64,000 nt of DNA from SXOA01 sp051004015 (lineage in GTDB: Bacteria > Planctomycetota > Planctomycetia > Pirellulales > Pirellulaceae): NCBI GenBank assembly GCA_051004015.1, contig JBPCKT010000047.1, positions 96,745 through 160,744 of the forward strand. The letters are read 5' to 3'. Shown piece after piece: positions 18,101 through 27,800 of this stretch. The notes below the pieces were generated by a model. The model ran no database searches. It had not been told where the DNA came from and worked only from the letters and a program-made list of their open reading frames with translations. The number at the start of each line of letters is the position of its first letter. Position 1 is the stretch's first letter. A program made the position numbers and the translations under genes.

Positions 18101-19015
18101 ATGCAGATTCCCCTCAGCGTCGAAACCGCCGTCTTGGGCCGTTACTCCGCCGCCTCGAAAACCGTCGAGCCCGCCCTGTGTTGCCCGGTGAGCTACGACC
18201 GCAAATACCTGGAGGTCCTTCCCGCCGAGCTCATCGAGCGGGATTACGGCTGCGGCGATCCTTCCCGTTTCGTAAAACCGGAAGAGATCGTGCTGGACCT
18301 CGGTTCGGGGGGCGGAAAGATTTGCTACATCGCTTCGCAGATTGTCGGGCCCAAGGGGCGGGTCATCGGCGTCGACATGAATGACGATATGCTCGCCCTG
18401 GCCCGCAAATATCAACAGGAAATCGCCGGCCGCATCGGCTGGGACAACGTGACCTTTCACCGCGGCCGGATCCAAGACCTGGCTCTCTCCCTCGACCAGC
18501 TCGATGCGCTGATGCTGGCCTCCGGGCCGATCGTATCGACCCAGGATTACCTCGCTCTGCACAGGCAGATTGAACAGACTCGCCGCATCGCACCTTTGAT
18601 CCCCAGGGAATCCATCGACGTCGTCCTGTCCAACTGCGTCCTGAACCTCGTCGACGAAGCCGACCGCGAGCAGCTCTTCCGCGAGGTCTTCCGCGTGCTC
18701 CACCCCGGCGGACGGGCCGTCATCAGCGATATCGTCAGCAGCCGCCCTGTCCCTGCTGAGCTCAAAGCCGACCCGACCCTGTGGAGCGGCTGCATCAGTG
18801 GGGCCTTCGAAGAGCAAGAATTCCTGCGAGCTTTCTCGGCTGCCGGCTTTGGCAGCGCACTGCTTGTCACGCGGCAAGTGGAACCTTGGACGGTGGTCGA
18901 AGGAATTGAATTCCGCAGCGTCACCGCGCGTGCGTACAAGGCGGACCGGACCCTGCTTCCCGAACCTGAAGTGAAATTGGACATTTCTTGCTCCGGCCAG
19001 GAAGAGTGCTGCTAA
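18101..19015 (+). CDS. arsM: Arsenite methyltransferase-like SAM methyltransferase
   Basis: A 304-residue class I methyltransferase resembling ArsM, which methylates arsenite. The SAM site is VLDLGSGGGKICY and VIGVDMNDDML. Cys residues at the family positions are present: ALCCPV (27/28), YGCG (51), SNCVLNLV (179) and WSGCISGA (231). In ArsM these bind As(III). The C-terminus ends CSGQEECC, adding Cys residues seen in some members. I start at the ATG at 18101; an upstream GTG (18038) is possible. No arsR or arsenite pump adjoins it, so the substrate is inferred. Confidence 0.75.
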   Translation: MQIPLSVETAVLGRYSAASKTVEPALCCPVSYDRKYLEVLPAELIERDYGCGDPSRFVKPEEIVLDLGSGGGKICYIASQIVGPKGRVIGVDMNDDMLALARKYQQEIAGRIGWDNVTFHRGRIQDLALSLDQLDALMLASGPIVSTQDYLALHRQIEQTRRIAPLIPRESIDVVLSNCVLNLVDEADREQLFREVFRVLHPGGRAVISDIVSSRPVPAELKADPTLWSGCISGAFEEQEFLRAFSAAGFGSALLVTRQVEPWTVVEGIEFRSVTARAYKADRTLLPEPEVKLDISCSGQEECC

Positions 19016-19042
19016 GCAGTCAGCGTCAATACGTCGGAATGG

Positions 19043-19279
19043 CTAAGACGAAGCCCGCTGCTTACGGATGGGGCCGGTGATCTGAATGCGCAGCGGCTCC
19101 CCTTCGAGGTCTTTGGGAAGGGTGCTGCGAATCTGCTTGGTGTCGGATTCCAGATGTACCGTGATGGCGGGACCTCCCGGCGCCGATTCGTCGATATCCA
19201 CGCCGCAGACGCCGGGCTTTTGCAGCAGCTCGGCGGAGTGGCGGCGCTTGATTTCCTTGAGCTTGTCGACGGTAGCCAT
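19043..19279 (-). CDS. Stand-alone protease-prodomain-like protein
   Basis: A 78-residue protein with an AGGAGG ribosome site. After a helical start (DKLKEIKRRHSAELLQK) it reads VCGVDIDE, PAITVHLES, LPKDLEGEPLRIQITGPI. This order of short strands matches residues 58-116 of the protease encoded 57 bases upstream (IVGVGIDE, SIKFLVRS, IPKQVNGIPTDVEEVGNIV). It is therefore probably a free copy of the protease's N-terminal domain. It could be an inhibitor or folding helper for the enzyme; this role is inference. Confidence 0.6.
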   Translation of the reverse strand: MATVDKLKEIKRRHSAELLQKPGVCGVDIDESAPGGPAITVHLESDTKQIRSTLPKDLEGEPLRIQITGPIRKQRASS

Positions 19280-19336
19280 GGTGGCCTCCTGAAGGAGAGT
19301 TTTTCTCGACTGCTCATCTTACCCCTGGCACTCTTT

Positions 19337-20458
19337 TCAGGCGAGGCTGACCTTGAGCTTCGCGAACACATCCTGGATGTGGTTGGCGAACGTCAGACTG
19401 CCGTTGGTAGCCCCCGCAAATAGCAGGCCGACTACCTTGTTGGTAGCCCTTTCCAGAATGGCCGAGCCGGAATCGCCCGAATCGCTGAAGCGCTTGCCGC
19501 TCAGGCCGCGAACGGCGATCTGGTCCTGGAACACGACATTGCCGACGTCGTAGGGAATCGTGACGTCGAACGAGACACTGGAGACACGCCCCGCACGATA
19601 GGAGGTGGTCCGCCCGAATTTATGCACTACGGTATCCACGGTCGCGGTGGCCACGCCTTGCGGCGCGCCGATGAACATAATATTACGCGTGGCGATGCCG
19701 GCGCTTTTGAGCTTGGCGATCGCGCCGTCCACTAAATTGTCCGTGCGGTCCGCCCGCAGCTTGATCCAGCGGGTCAGGCTGGCGACCTGGTCGGTCGCCG
19801 CATTCCCACCGTCGAGAAAGCCGGGCTGAAAAATGGGGGAACCGGCGGGAATCGTGATCCGGGTAACTCCACCGGCGTCAACGCCGTTTTCGCCCGCAAT
19901 GACATGGTTGTTGCTGAGGATGTATTTATTTCCCTGAGCGTCCTTGACCAGCAGACCAAACGTGCCGGCCATGACGAACTGTCCGCCAGGAATTTGAAAA
20001 CCCACGGAGCTGCCCGGCGGAGCGGGACGGATTTTCTGCCGCGGATTAGGCATGGCCTCTGCCTGGGGGGCGGCGGCAACGCGACGGGCCGAGGCTTTCT
20101 TCTTGCCCTGGGGAACAATGTTCCCGACCTCCTCCACATCGGTCGGAATGCCGTTGACCTGCTTGGGAATGGTTTCGGTTTTGGAGAGGCTGGAAGGAGC
20201 GACCTTGGACCGGACCAGGAACTTGATGGACTGGACCCCTGAGGGAACTCCATCGACGTGCTTTTCGTCGATCCCGACCCCCACGATGTTGCTCGCCCCC
20301 GAGGCCGCCAAGGCGCTGGCCCGAAAGCCGAATGCGGCCAGCGGCGTGGCGGCGGCATTCGCGGTGAGATACCGGCTGGACATTTCCTGCTTGGCCGCGG
20401 CCAGGCCGGCCATGATGGACGAAGTGGCTGCGGAAAACGCGGTGAGCTGCAGAGTCAT
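19337..20458 (-). CDS. Trypsin-like serine protease with N-terminal accessory domain
   Basis: A 373-residue protein whose C-terminal two thirds form a chymotrypsin-fold protease. The likely triad is His185 (LSNNHVIAG), Asp244 (LVDGAIAKL) and Ser330 (FSDSGDSGSAIL). A prodomain-like region lies at about residues 58-116, followed by a basic Ala/Pro linker (about 117-148). I see no classical signal peptide, so location is uncertain. The gene for a free copy of the N-terminal domain follows directly. The start has a weak GGGGCAG ribosome site. Confidence 0.8.
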   Translation of the reverse strand: MTLQLTAFSAATSSIMAGLAAAKQEMSSRYLTANAAATPLAAFGFRASALAASGASNIVGVGIDEKHVDGVPSGVQSIKFLVRSKVAPSSLSKTETIPKQVNGIPTDVEEVGNIVPQGKKKASARRVAAAPQAEAMPNPRQKIRPAPPGSSVGFQIPGGQFVMAGTFGLLVKDAQGNKYILSNNHVIAGENGVDAGGVTRITIPAGSPIFQPGFLDGGNAATDQVASLTRWIKLRADRTDNLVDGAIAKLKSAGIATRNIMFIGAPQGVATATVDTVVHKFGRTTSYRAGRVSSVSFDVTIPYDVGNVVFQDQIAVRGLSGKRFSDSGDSGSAILERATNKVVGLLFAGATNGSLTFANHIQDVFAKLKVSLA

Positions 20459-20562
20459 AGACTGCCCCTTTCCAGAATGTGAGAAACGGCGACCAAGACA
20501 AGATTGTGACGAATTCGCCGCGCCGATTGCAATGGCCTAAATAGGTCATGGAGCGCCAGTCA

Positions 20563-21300
20563 TCACGGAATTTCCTCCTGACCTTCCAACTCCTCGTCCG
20601 GGTCTGTCCAAATCGCCCGCCCCTCGGCTTCCAGGTGCTCGAAGTTAGGGAAGGAGGTGATCGGGGCCTCAACCTTCATTCGGTCCTTGAGCTCCCCCGC
20701 AAACCCGGCGATCAGCGTGTTGTAGACCTTGAGCCTCTCGCAAAGCTGCGTCAGGTCGCGGCTTTCCCAGTATTCTCCTTCGTCCTGAACCTTCTCCACG
20801 ATGCCGAGGGACTGGGCGGCGTCGAGCATCTTGATGAGATTCAGATGGCAGCGGAGAAAATTCTCCTGCCCGCCGGCCTTGGGGTTGCTGGCGTACTGCG
20901 TTTTGCAAAACGATTGCCACGACCAACCGGTCAGCCCTGTTTCCATCCGCTCCCCGTCCGGCGCGGTGACAAACTCCGGATAAAGCGCCAGCCCAAAATC
21001 CGCCGGCTCGCACCCTTCCCCCACCGCCACAAAAAACCCAATCAAATGCGTCGGCGTGACGGAGATCCAGTCCTCCTCCCCCTGCTTCAAATACCGGGAG
21101 CCATGCAGCAACAGCGTGATCGGCACATCCCGCCGGCCATGCTCGAATTCACAGGCATCCCCCGTGAGTTCAAACACCTCCGTCACCAGGCGGAACGGCA
21201 GCTCTTTGGCCGTGGCCTGGAGCTTTTCGATGAGGCAGCGGGCCTCCATTGCGGAGGTGGCGGCGGGCGCTTTGAGAGTGAAGTGAAGGGTGAGGCCCAT
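20563..21300 (-). CDS. Conserved protein of unknown function
   Basis: A 245-residue soluble protein with no signal or membrane segment. It begins MGLTLHFTLKAPAATS and contains LPFRLVTEVFELTGDACEFEH, LIGFFVAVGEGCEPADFGL and GWSWQSFCKTQYASNP. It reads like a family scattered in bacteria with no assigned activity; I know of no catalytic motif in it. The C-terminus is very acidic (TDPDEELEGQEE). It lies between the protease pair and the CHC2 cassette. Confidence 0.6.
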   Translation of the reverse strand: MGLTLHFTLKAPAATSAMEARCLIEKLQATAKELPFRLVTEVFELTGDACEFEHGRRDVPITLLLHGSRYLKQGEEDWISVTPTHLIGFFVAVGEGCEPADFGLALYPEFVTAPDGERMETGLTGWSWQSFCKTQYASNPKAGGQENFLRCHLNLIKMLDAAQSLGIVEKVQDEGEYWESRDLTQLCERLKVYNTLIAGFAGELKDRMKVEAPITSFPNFEHLEAEGRAIWTDPDEELEGQEEIP

Positions 21301-21363
21301 GGAAGGTGTCGGGTTGATTGAGTTCGTAGAGAAGACGAGTCACCTAAACACTGGATACGCTTA

Positions 21364-21787
21364 CGCGATAATTGCCGGTGTTCACGGGTTCCTCTTCTCT
21401 ATTCGGGTTTGTACCGGTGAATTCGCAATACCTTTGCGTGGAATTTCTGGAACTGCCATTTGTAACCGATTGCAGAGGTCGATGGCTGCGGCATGCAGCG
21501 ACTGGCCCGTGGCTGCGGCCCAGAGGTCCAACTGGTTTCCGGCAGAGCCGCACTTGAAGCAGCGATAGGCGTCCTTCTGGAGATTGGCGGAGAACGTTCG
21601 GCCGCGACGCGTGCCGGCCGGGTGCAACGGACAGACGCCCCGGACCTGATTGCCGCTCGTCTCGGATGCCTGGACCTTCAACAGGTCCAGCACCTGCGTC
21701 ATGCTGACGAGTTGCCGCAGAGCTTTGAAATCGACGCTTGGCACCGTTCACCGCGCGAATAGAGAAGAGGAACCCGTAACTTATCGC
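21364..21787. repeat. Inverted repeats flanking an orphan CHC2 gene
   Basis: Two perfect 22-base inverted copies lie at 21384-21405 and 21756-21777 (core gggttcctcttctctattcg). A shorter outer pair, gcgataa at 21365-21371 and ttatcgc at 21781-21787, extends the symmetry. Between them is one small gene. The arrangement resembles the terminal repeats of a small non-autonomous element, or a message whose two ends can pair. No target-site duplication is obvious. Confidence 0.7.
21382..21744 (-). CDS. Orphan CHC2 zinc-finger protein
   Basis: A 120-residue protein carrying the CHC2 zinc finger normally found at the N-terminus of DNA primases: VCPLHPAG, then AYRCFKCGSAGNQLDLW, giving Cys, His, Cys, Cys ligands. 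No TOPRIM or primase domain follows. The last residues (QTRIEKRNP) are encoded by the left inverted repeat. The start codon lies 12 bases inside the right repeat. The protein should bind zinc and perhaps DNA; its role is unknown. Confidence 0.75.
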   Translation of the reverse strand: MPSVDFKALRQLVSMTQVLDLLKVQASETSGNQVRGVCPLHPAGTRRGRTFSANLQKDAYRCFKCGSAGNQLDLWAAATGQSLHAAAIDLCNRLQMAVPEIPRKGIANSPVQTRIEKRNP

Positions 21788-21847
21788 CAGGGATTTCGTC
21801 CGTGCCTTTGAGACGATCTCACTTCTATGCCAGCAGATACATCAATT

Positions 21848-22615
21848 TCAACAGGGCTTTGTTGGTGGATCGGAAGAGCGGCCATCGCCCAACGGAAATG
21901 AATCAAGCACTCGGTCGATGATCGCTTGAAGGCAGTATCGCTTCGTTCGGCGAACACGATTTAGAAACGCCGGGTGGTATGTCCGGAAAGAAAGCGCGGG
22001 CAAGTGTCCCGCCGAGATATGCGATAATTCATTGACCGGGTGTCCGTTAACTGCTCGAAACTCGGCGTCGGGAAAGGCATGTCGGATGATGCCGTCGTAT
22101 CGAGGTCCAGTCAGAAAAATTACAACGTCAGGCCGGAGAATGTCTATCTCTTGCGCTACGATATTGCCCTGAATCGCCAGAATGGCCTCCAGGTGGGGTG
22201 AGTAAATAGTTTGCTGGCCTTTATGGTTCAGCTTGAACAAATTAGTCCACATGACTGAACGACGATTACTGTCGGTGACTTGGCCGTGCAATGCCTGCCG
22301 CAGCGAGGCAAAGTATCTCCCGAAAGTCCCATGACCATATTCTGCAATGTCGAATTTCCGATAGACAGCCAAGCATTGGTCGATATTGGAGGCTTCGAGA
22401 AACGCCAGGTAATCACATTCGAGCCAACCGTTGTTTTCCTGCCCGACAACGACGACCTTCGGTTTTGACGCCTCATATCCGTCATCGACGGCAAGCAGAA
22501 ATGGCCCGTTCAATTGCTTCAATATCGAGCTTGCGTCGCAGCCGACCCGCTCGCATACGACGGACCGATCGATTAGTGGAGAATATGCGACGTTCAGTCG
22601 GTCTTGAAGTATCAC
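21848..22615 (-). CDS. Uracil-DNA-glycosylase-like protein (tentative)
   Basis: A 255-residue protein from a GTG start. Segments KVVVVGQENNGW, WTNLFKLN, RPDVVIFLTGPRYDG and FRTYHPAFLNR are spaced like the motifs of the uracil-DNA glycosylase superfamily (an active-site GQE loop, a strand ending in G, and an HP loop). The usual catalytic residues are not clearly conserved, so I offer this as a fold guess only. The base composition looks less GC-rich than its neighbours, which suggests transfer. Confidence 0.4.
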   Translation of the reverse strand: MILQDRLNVAYSPLIDRSVVCERVGCDASSILKQLNGPFLLAVDDGYEASKPKVVVVGQENNGWLECDYLAFLEASNIDQCLAVYRKFDIAEYGHGTFGRYFASLRQALHGQVTDSNRRSVMWTNLFKLNHKGQQTIYSPHLEAILAIQGNIVAQEIDILRPDVVIFLTGPRYDGIIRHAFPDAEFRAVNGHPVNELSHISAGHLPALSFRTYHPAFLNRVRRTKRYCLQAIIDRVLDSFPLGDGRSSDPPTKPC

Positions 22616-22646
22616 GGAATACGTCTTTACCCTAGGGGAGAGGAAG

Positions 22647-24104
22647 TTACGCCAGCAGCTCCCTGACCACCTTCCCCGCCACGTCGGTCAAACGGAAGTC
22701 GCGGCCTTGGTACCGGTAGATGAGCCGCTCGTGGTCGATGCCCAGGAGGCTGAGCATCGTGGCGTGGAGGTCGTTGACTTCGACGATGTTTTCGACCGCG
22801 TTGTAGCCCAGGTCGTCGGTCGAGCCCCAGGTGATGCCGCCTTTGATGCCGCCGCCGCAGAGCCAGCAGGAGAAGCCTTTGATGTGATGATCGCGGCCGT
22901 TCCCCTGGGCCATCGGCGTGCGGCCGAACTCGCCGTGCCAGAGGATGAGAGTGTCCTTCAGCATGTCGCGGTTCTTCAGGTCGGTGATGAGGGCGTAGCA
23001 TCCCTGGTCCACTTCCTTGGCGGTGCCGGCGACGTGGTCCTTCACGCTGCCATGATGGTCCCAGTCGCGATGATAAAGCTGGATGAACCGCACCCCCCGC
23101 TCGGCCAGGCGGCGGGCGAGGAGGCAATTGGCGGCAAAGGTGCCGTCGGAGCCCTTGGTGCCGTAGAGATCGAGCACATTTTGCGGCTCGGCGGAAACGT
23201 CCATCAGGTCGGGAACACTGGTCTGCATCTTGAACGCCAGCTCGTACTGGGCGATGCGGGTGGCGATTTCGGGGTCGTCCACCGCCTCGTTTTCCAGACG
23301 GTTGAGTGAGGCGGCGCTGGCCACGATTTCCTGTTGCTGCTCGAGAGAGACACCGGCGGGGCGGTTGACGTACAGCACGGGGTCCCCCTTACTCCGCAGC
23401 TCCACACCCTGATACCGGCTGGGGAGAAAGCCGCTGTGCCACTGCCGGCTGGCGATGGGCTGGGCCTGGCCGAATTTGCCGGTGGAGGTGAGCACGACAA
23501 AGCCGGGAAGGTTGTCGGTCTCCGCCCCCAGGCCGTACGTGAGCCAGGAGCCGAACGCCGGCCGGCCGGAAATGGTGGTTCCCGTGTTGAAGTAGGTGTG
23601 AGCCGGGTCGTGGTTGATGGCCTGTGTGCGGAGGGAGTTGACGATGCAGATATCGTCCGCGATTTCGCCGATCTTGGGGAAGATTTCGGCAATCTGCTGG
23701 CCGGACTTCCCAAACTTCTTGAACGGATGCTGCGGACCAAAGCAGTTCAGCTTAGCTCCCTGCAACTGAGCAATCGGCTGTCCCTTGGTGAAAGACTCCG
23801 GCATCGGGTTGCCGTGCATTTCGGCCAGCTTGGGCTTGAAGTCGAAGGTTTCCAGGTGCGAGGGTCCGCCCGCCATCGTGAGGATAATGACCCGCTTGGC
23901 CTTGGGGGCGAGATGGAAGGGATTGATGATGCCGCGAGACTTGGCCGCAGCACCAGAATCCGCGCCCAGGAGCAATCGCTGGCTAGCAGCCTCGCCAAGC
24001 ATCGCCGCGAGAGCTGTTGCGCCGATGCCGCTGGCGGCGCGGCCGAGGAAGGCGCGGCGAGGGAGGGGGGCTTGGAAGTGGGTGGGGAAGAGGGAGTAGG
24101 ACAT
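22647..24104 (-). CDS. DUF1501 protein with Tat signal
   Basis: A 485-residue DUF1501 protein, a family related to sulfatases and alkaline phosphatases and very common in planctomycetes. I use the ATG at 24104 (MSYSLFPTHFQAPLPRR); the frame extends further but those residues are not family-like. A twin-arginine signal is visible (PRRAFLGRAASGIGATALAAML). VIILTMAGGPSHLETFDFKP, INHDPAHTYFNTGTTISGRP, HHGSVKDH and LWHGEFGRTPMAQG are typical. The usual partner, a DUF1549/DUF1553 cytochrome protein, is encoded just upstream but separated by a Uma2 gene. Confidence 0.88.
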   Translation of the reverse strand: MSYSLFPTHFQAPLPRRAFLGRAASGIGATALAAMLGEAASQRLLLGADSGAAAKSRGIINPFHLAPKAKRVIILTMAGGPSHLETFDFKPKLAEMHGNPMPESFTKGQPIAQLQGAKLNCFGPQHPFKKFGKSGQQIAEIFPKIGEIADDICIVNSLRTQAINHDPAHTYFNTGTTISGRPAFGSWLTYGLGAETDNLPGFVVLTSTGKFGQAQPIASRQWHSGFLPSRYQGVELRSKGDPVLYVNRPAGVSLEQQQEIVASAASLNRLENEAVDDPEIATRIAQYELAFKMQTSVPDLMDVSAEPQNVLDLYGTKGSDGTFAANCLLARRLAERGVRFIQLYHRDWDHHGSVKDHVAGTAKEVDQGCYALITDLKNRDMLKDTLILWHGEFGRTPMAQGNGRDHHIKGFSCWLCGGGIKGGITWGSTDDLGYNAVENIVEVNDLHATMLSLLGIDHERLIYRYQGRDFRLTDVAGKVVRELLA

Positions 24105-24153
24105 TTCGGTAGTGGGACGATGAGATTGGGAGCGAGCGAGGGATTTCAAAAAA

Positions 24154-24798
24154 CTATTCGTCGTCCTCGTGACTAACTGCCAAGTCAAGGAGCCGTTTGA
24201 GAGGCAGCTTGAAGCCCGGCAACAGGGGTGTCTTGTAAATTTCACTTTCCTCGACGACCCGCTTCGCAAGTTTGGCCGGCGGCTGAAAATAGACAGTCAT
24301 CGTTTTCTGAAAGCGGTCGATGACCCAGTATTCTTTCGCGCCAAGCTCCAGATACTCGTCGCGTTTTTCCTCGTAGTCGCGGAGGAAGGCTCGTTTGCCT
24401 GGACCGACGAACTCAACGATGATGCTCGGCAAATCCCGCTTGGACCGAATCGGCCGGCCATAACCAATCCAAATCGCTCGGTCTACTCGCCGAATTCCGA
24501 CGCGCGTTTTCACTTCTCGTTCGGTCATCGTCGCATCCAGGCATTTGCCTTGCCGATGCTCATATTTGTACTTTCGAAGCAAGAATTCCAGTTCACCATT
24601 GGGATTTGCTTCGCCGTCAGAAGGAGGAGGAGACACGACAACAACTCCGTTGATTAATTCATACCGGTAGCGCGGGTCAACATCTTCAAACTCAATCGCT
24701 TCAAACTCATCGGGCGTCATCAAGATGCCCGCCGAATCGGCGGCGAGCAGCCTCGTCGGCCGGGGAAGCATTTTTTTGCGGGGGTAAAGGGCGTTCAT
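24154..24798 (-). CDS. Uma2 family putative restriction endonuclease
   Basis: A 214-residue Uma2 (DUF820) protein with a PD-(D/E)XK nuclease-like fold. Residues YELINGVVVVSPPPS, VDRAIWIGYG, SIIVEFVGPGKR and GAKEYWVIDRFQKTMTVYF are standard for the family, in which Asp and Glu of the middle segments are the candidate metal ligands. Uma2 genes are abundant in planctomycetes and cyanobacteria; biological targets are mostly unknown. It is placed between the DUF1553 and DUF1501 genes, which normally adjoin. Confidence 0.85.
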   Translation of the reverse strand: MNALYPRKKMLPRPTRLLAADSAGILMTPDEFEAIEFEDVDPRYRYELINGVVVVSPPPSDGEANPNGELEFLLRKYKYEHRQGKCLDATMTEREVKTRVGIRRVDRAIWIGYGRPIRSKRDLPSIIVEFVGPGKRAFLRDYEEKRDEYLELGAKEYWVIDRFQKTMTVYFQPPAKLAKRVVEESEIYKTPLLPGFKLPLKRLLDLAVSHEDDE

Positions 24799-24812
24799 GG
24801 CGTTCTCCGGAT

Positions 24813-24869
24813 AGTACTCATCACGCTCCGCGTGATGACCTTCGCCTCACGCGGAGCGTGAGGAGTACT
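24813..24869. repeat. agtact-bounded palindromic repeat, copy 1
   Basis: Two palindromes side by side (tcatcacgctccgcgtgatga and cctcacgcggagcgtgagg) are bounded by agtact at both ends. The right end directly abuts the stop codon of the DUF1553 gene (TAA then AGTACT on the minus strand). Three related copies lie at 32109, 33350 and 53982. Confidence 0.85.
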
Positions 24870-27800
24870 TTAATTCCTCGTAATCGTCTCATGCAGATTC
24901 AGCAGCACACGGGCGATGCTAGTCCAGGCGGCGAGTTCGGCTTTGTCGAGATCGGCGGGGACTTTCGATTCGCCGACGGCCAAGAGTTTTTCGGCGGATG
25001 CTGGGTCGGCTTTATACTGCTGCAGGTGCTTTTCGTAGAGCGGCAACAAGACCTTCAGCTCACTTTCGCGTGGGGAGCGGGTGAGGACTTCGCGGAAGGC
25101 GAATTCCAGCCGCTTGCCGGTTTCGCCGCCGCCGTTTTTGACGATGCGGACGGCCAGGGCGCGGGCCGCTTCGACGTAGGTGGGGTCGTTGAGCAGAACC
25201 AGGGCCTGCTGCGGCGTGTTGCTGCGGGGGCGATTGACCGTGCATTCCTCGCGGCTAGGGGCGTCAAAGGCCAGCAAACTGGGGTTGAGGAACGTGCGCT
25301 GCCAATAGGTGTAGAGTCCGCGGCGATACAGGTCGTCGCCGTGGTCGTTCATCCATTCGCGAGTCGGGAAATTCAGATACTGCCAGTAACCGGCGGGCTG
25401 GTACGGCTTGACGCTCGGCCCGCCGATTTTTTTGGTTAGGAGGCCGGAGAGGGCCAGGGCATTGTCCCGCACCAATTCTGCATCCAGGCGGAAGCGGTCC
25501 TGACGAGCGAAGAAGTTGTTCAGCGGGTCCTTCTCCTTGAGCTGCGGGGAAACGAGCGACGACTGCCGATACGCTTTTGACATCACCAACAGCTTCACCA
25601 GGCGCTTCACGTCCCAACCGCTTTCCATGAAGTCAACGGCGAGCCAATCGAGCAACTCCGGATGCGTCGGATATTCCCCCTGCGTGCCAAAATCTTCGAG
25701 CGACCGGCTGAGGCCGCGGCCGAAGGCGAGCTTCCAGAGCCGATTAACAAAAACGCGGGCCGTGAGCGGATTGTCGCGGCTCGTGACCCAGCGGGCAAAA
25801 TCAAGCCGCGTCAGCCGCTGCTGATTTTCAGCCGGCTGGGGAGCGGCGACGACCGAAGTCAGAAACTCCGGTACCGCGGGGAATACTTCCTGACCGGAAT
25901 CATCCAGCCAGTTGCCACGGGGCAAAATCCGCATGGTCCGCGGAGCGGCCGCCATGCTGACGAGCGTTTGCGGAGCGGCATCGACGATGGTCTTCTTTTC
26001 GGCTTCGAGCTTGGCAAGTTTTTCGCGGTCTGGCGCAAGTTCCGGCGCTATACCACGGAAATAAGCCGCCAGCTTCTGCTTCTGAGCATCATTCCGTCCG
26101 GCGACATCCGCCTTGACGATTTCGACGATGTCGGCGGGCAAACCCGTCTCGCTCAGCGACGGCTTGGCGGCGGTCGTCAGCGAGAGGCGAAAGCGGCCGA
26201 TGTTGTGCTGCGGGAAAGTAGATTGATGTTGCATCTTGACCACGATTTTCGACCCCGGTCCACCGGGAATTGGCGCGGCGAACGTGAAGACGGCTGCGTG
26301 ATTCGCCGCCTTCTCGTGGCCGCTCACGGCCCAGCCGGTGTTGGCCTTGTCGTCGATGGCATTAGCGATGGGATAGGTCTCCTGCGAGTAGTCCGCCTCC
26401 GCTGTCGAGAGCTTCACCGGCTTTACGTCCCCGCCGAGCGACGCCGCTTGCACTTCAAAGCCGGTCAGCACGAAGTTGCCGTTGCCGCGGGAGAGGCTCT
26501 TATTGCCGAAACTCTCGTCGGTCAGCGCCTCCAGCCGAATGCCGGTGAGCTTCTCCTTGTCGGTTGAGAGCGTGACGGTGTAGGTGTCCTGAGCCGGATT
26601 GGCCCCCGTCGAGAGGATGGACAAATCGTCCCTCGTTTCCAGCGTTGAGCCTCCTGCGGATTCAGCTATTTCGGGTTTCACCGGCGCCCAAGCGGAGATG
26701 TTCTTCGCCAGCTCGTCCTTGGCGGCGGATTCCCATTTGGCCAGAGCCGCGTCTAGCTCGGGGGTTTGGGTATCTAGTTTGCCCTTCAAAGCAGCCAGCT
26801 CACCATCAATAGCCGCAATCCGCTTCTCCTGCTCCAGGGTCGGGATTTTTGTCTGATCCTGCCGGCCGACTGCTTTTTCACTGACATCCGCGAAGAATGC
26901 CGCGAAGCTGTAGAAGTCCTTCTGCGTGTAGGGGTCGAATTTGTGGTTGTGGCATTCGCAGCAGCCCATCGTCCCCGCCAGCCAGATGACGGAAGTGTTT
27001 CGCACCCGGTCGGCAGCGTATTTGGCGGCGTATTCCTTCGGCTGAGCCCCCCCCTCTTCAGTCGTTTGCAGCAGCTTGTTGTAGCCGCTGGCGATCCGCT
27101 GCTCGGTGGTGGCATTCGGCAGGAGGTCACCGGCGAGTTGCTCCTGCGTGAACAGGTCGAAGGGCTTGTTCTGGTTGAAGGCCGCAATGACGTAATCGCG
27201 GAAGGGGGCGATGTCACGGTGGTTGTCGCTGTGATAGCCGGCGGAGTCGGCGTAGCGGACGACGTCCAGCCAGTACATGGCCATCCGCTCGCCATACTGC
27301 GGCTCCGCGATTAGCCGGTCCACGACCTTTTCGTACGCCTGCGGGGAAGCATCGGCCTCAAAGTCCGCCAACTGCTGGGGCGTTGGCGGCAGGCCGGTGA
27401 GGTCGAACGAGAGTCGCCGCAGCAGCGTCCGCTTGTCGGATTCGGGGGACGGATGCAACCCCGCTTCTTCGATGGACGCCAGGACAATGCGGTCGATGTC
27501 ACCAGCCGGCCAGGCGGCGTCCTTCACCGGTGGCAGTGGTGCGCGGATCGGTTTGAGATAGGACCAGTGCTGGTCATATTCCGCCCCCTGGTCGATCCAT
27601 TTGCGAATCAGCTCGATTTCCTGCTCGGTCAAGGCCGGCTTTTTCGACGTGGCCGGCGGCATCTTCATTTCGGGGTCGGTGGAAGTCACCCGCAGAATCA
27701 GCTCGCTTTCTTTCGAGTTGCCTGGCTTGAAAACGTGCTTTTCGAGTGCCACCTCCCGCACATCCAGCCGAAACTCTCCCTTCCGCTCCGCCTCATCCGG

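Noticed and set aside
21364..21787. Complete insertion sequence
   Set aside because: No transposase is encoded between the repeats and no target duplication is visible.
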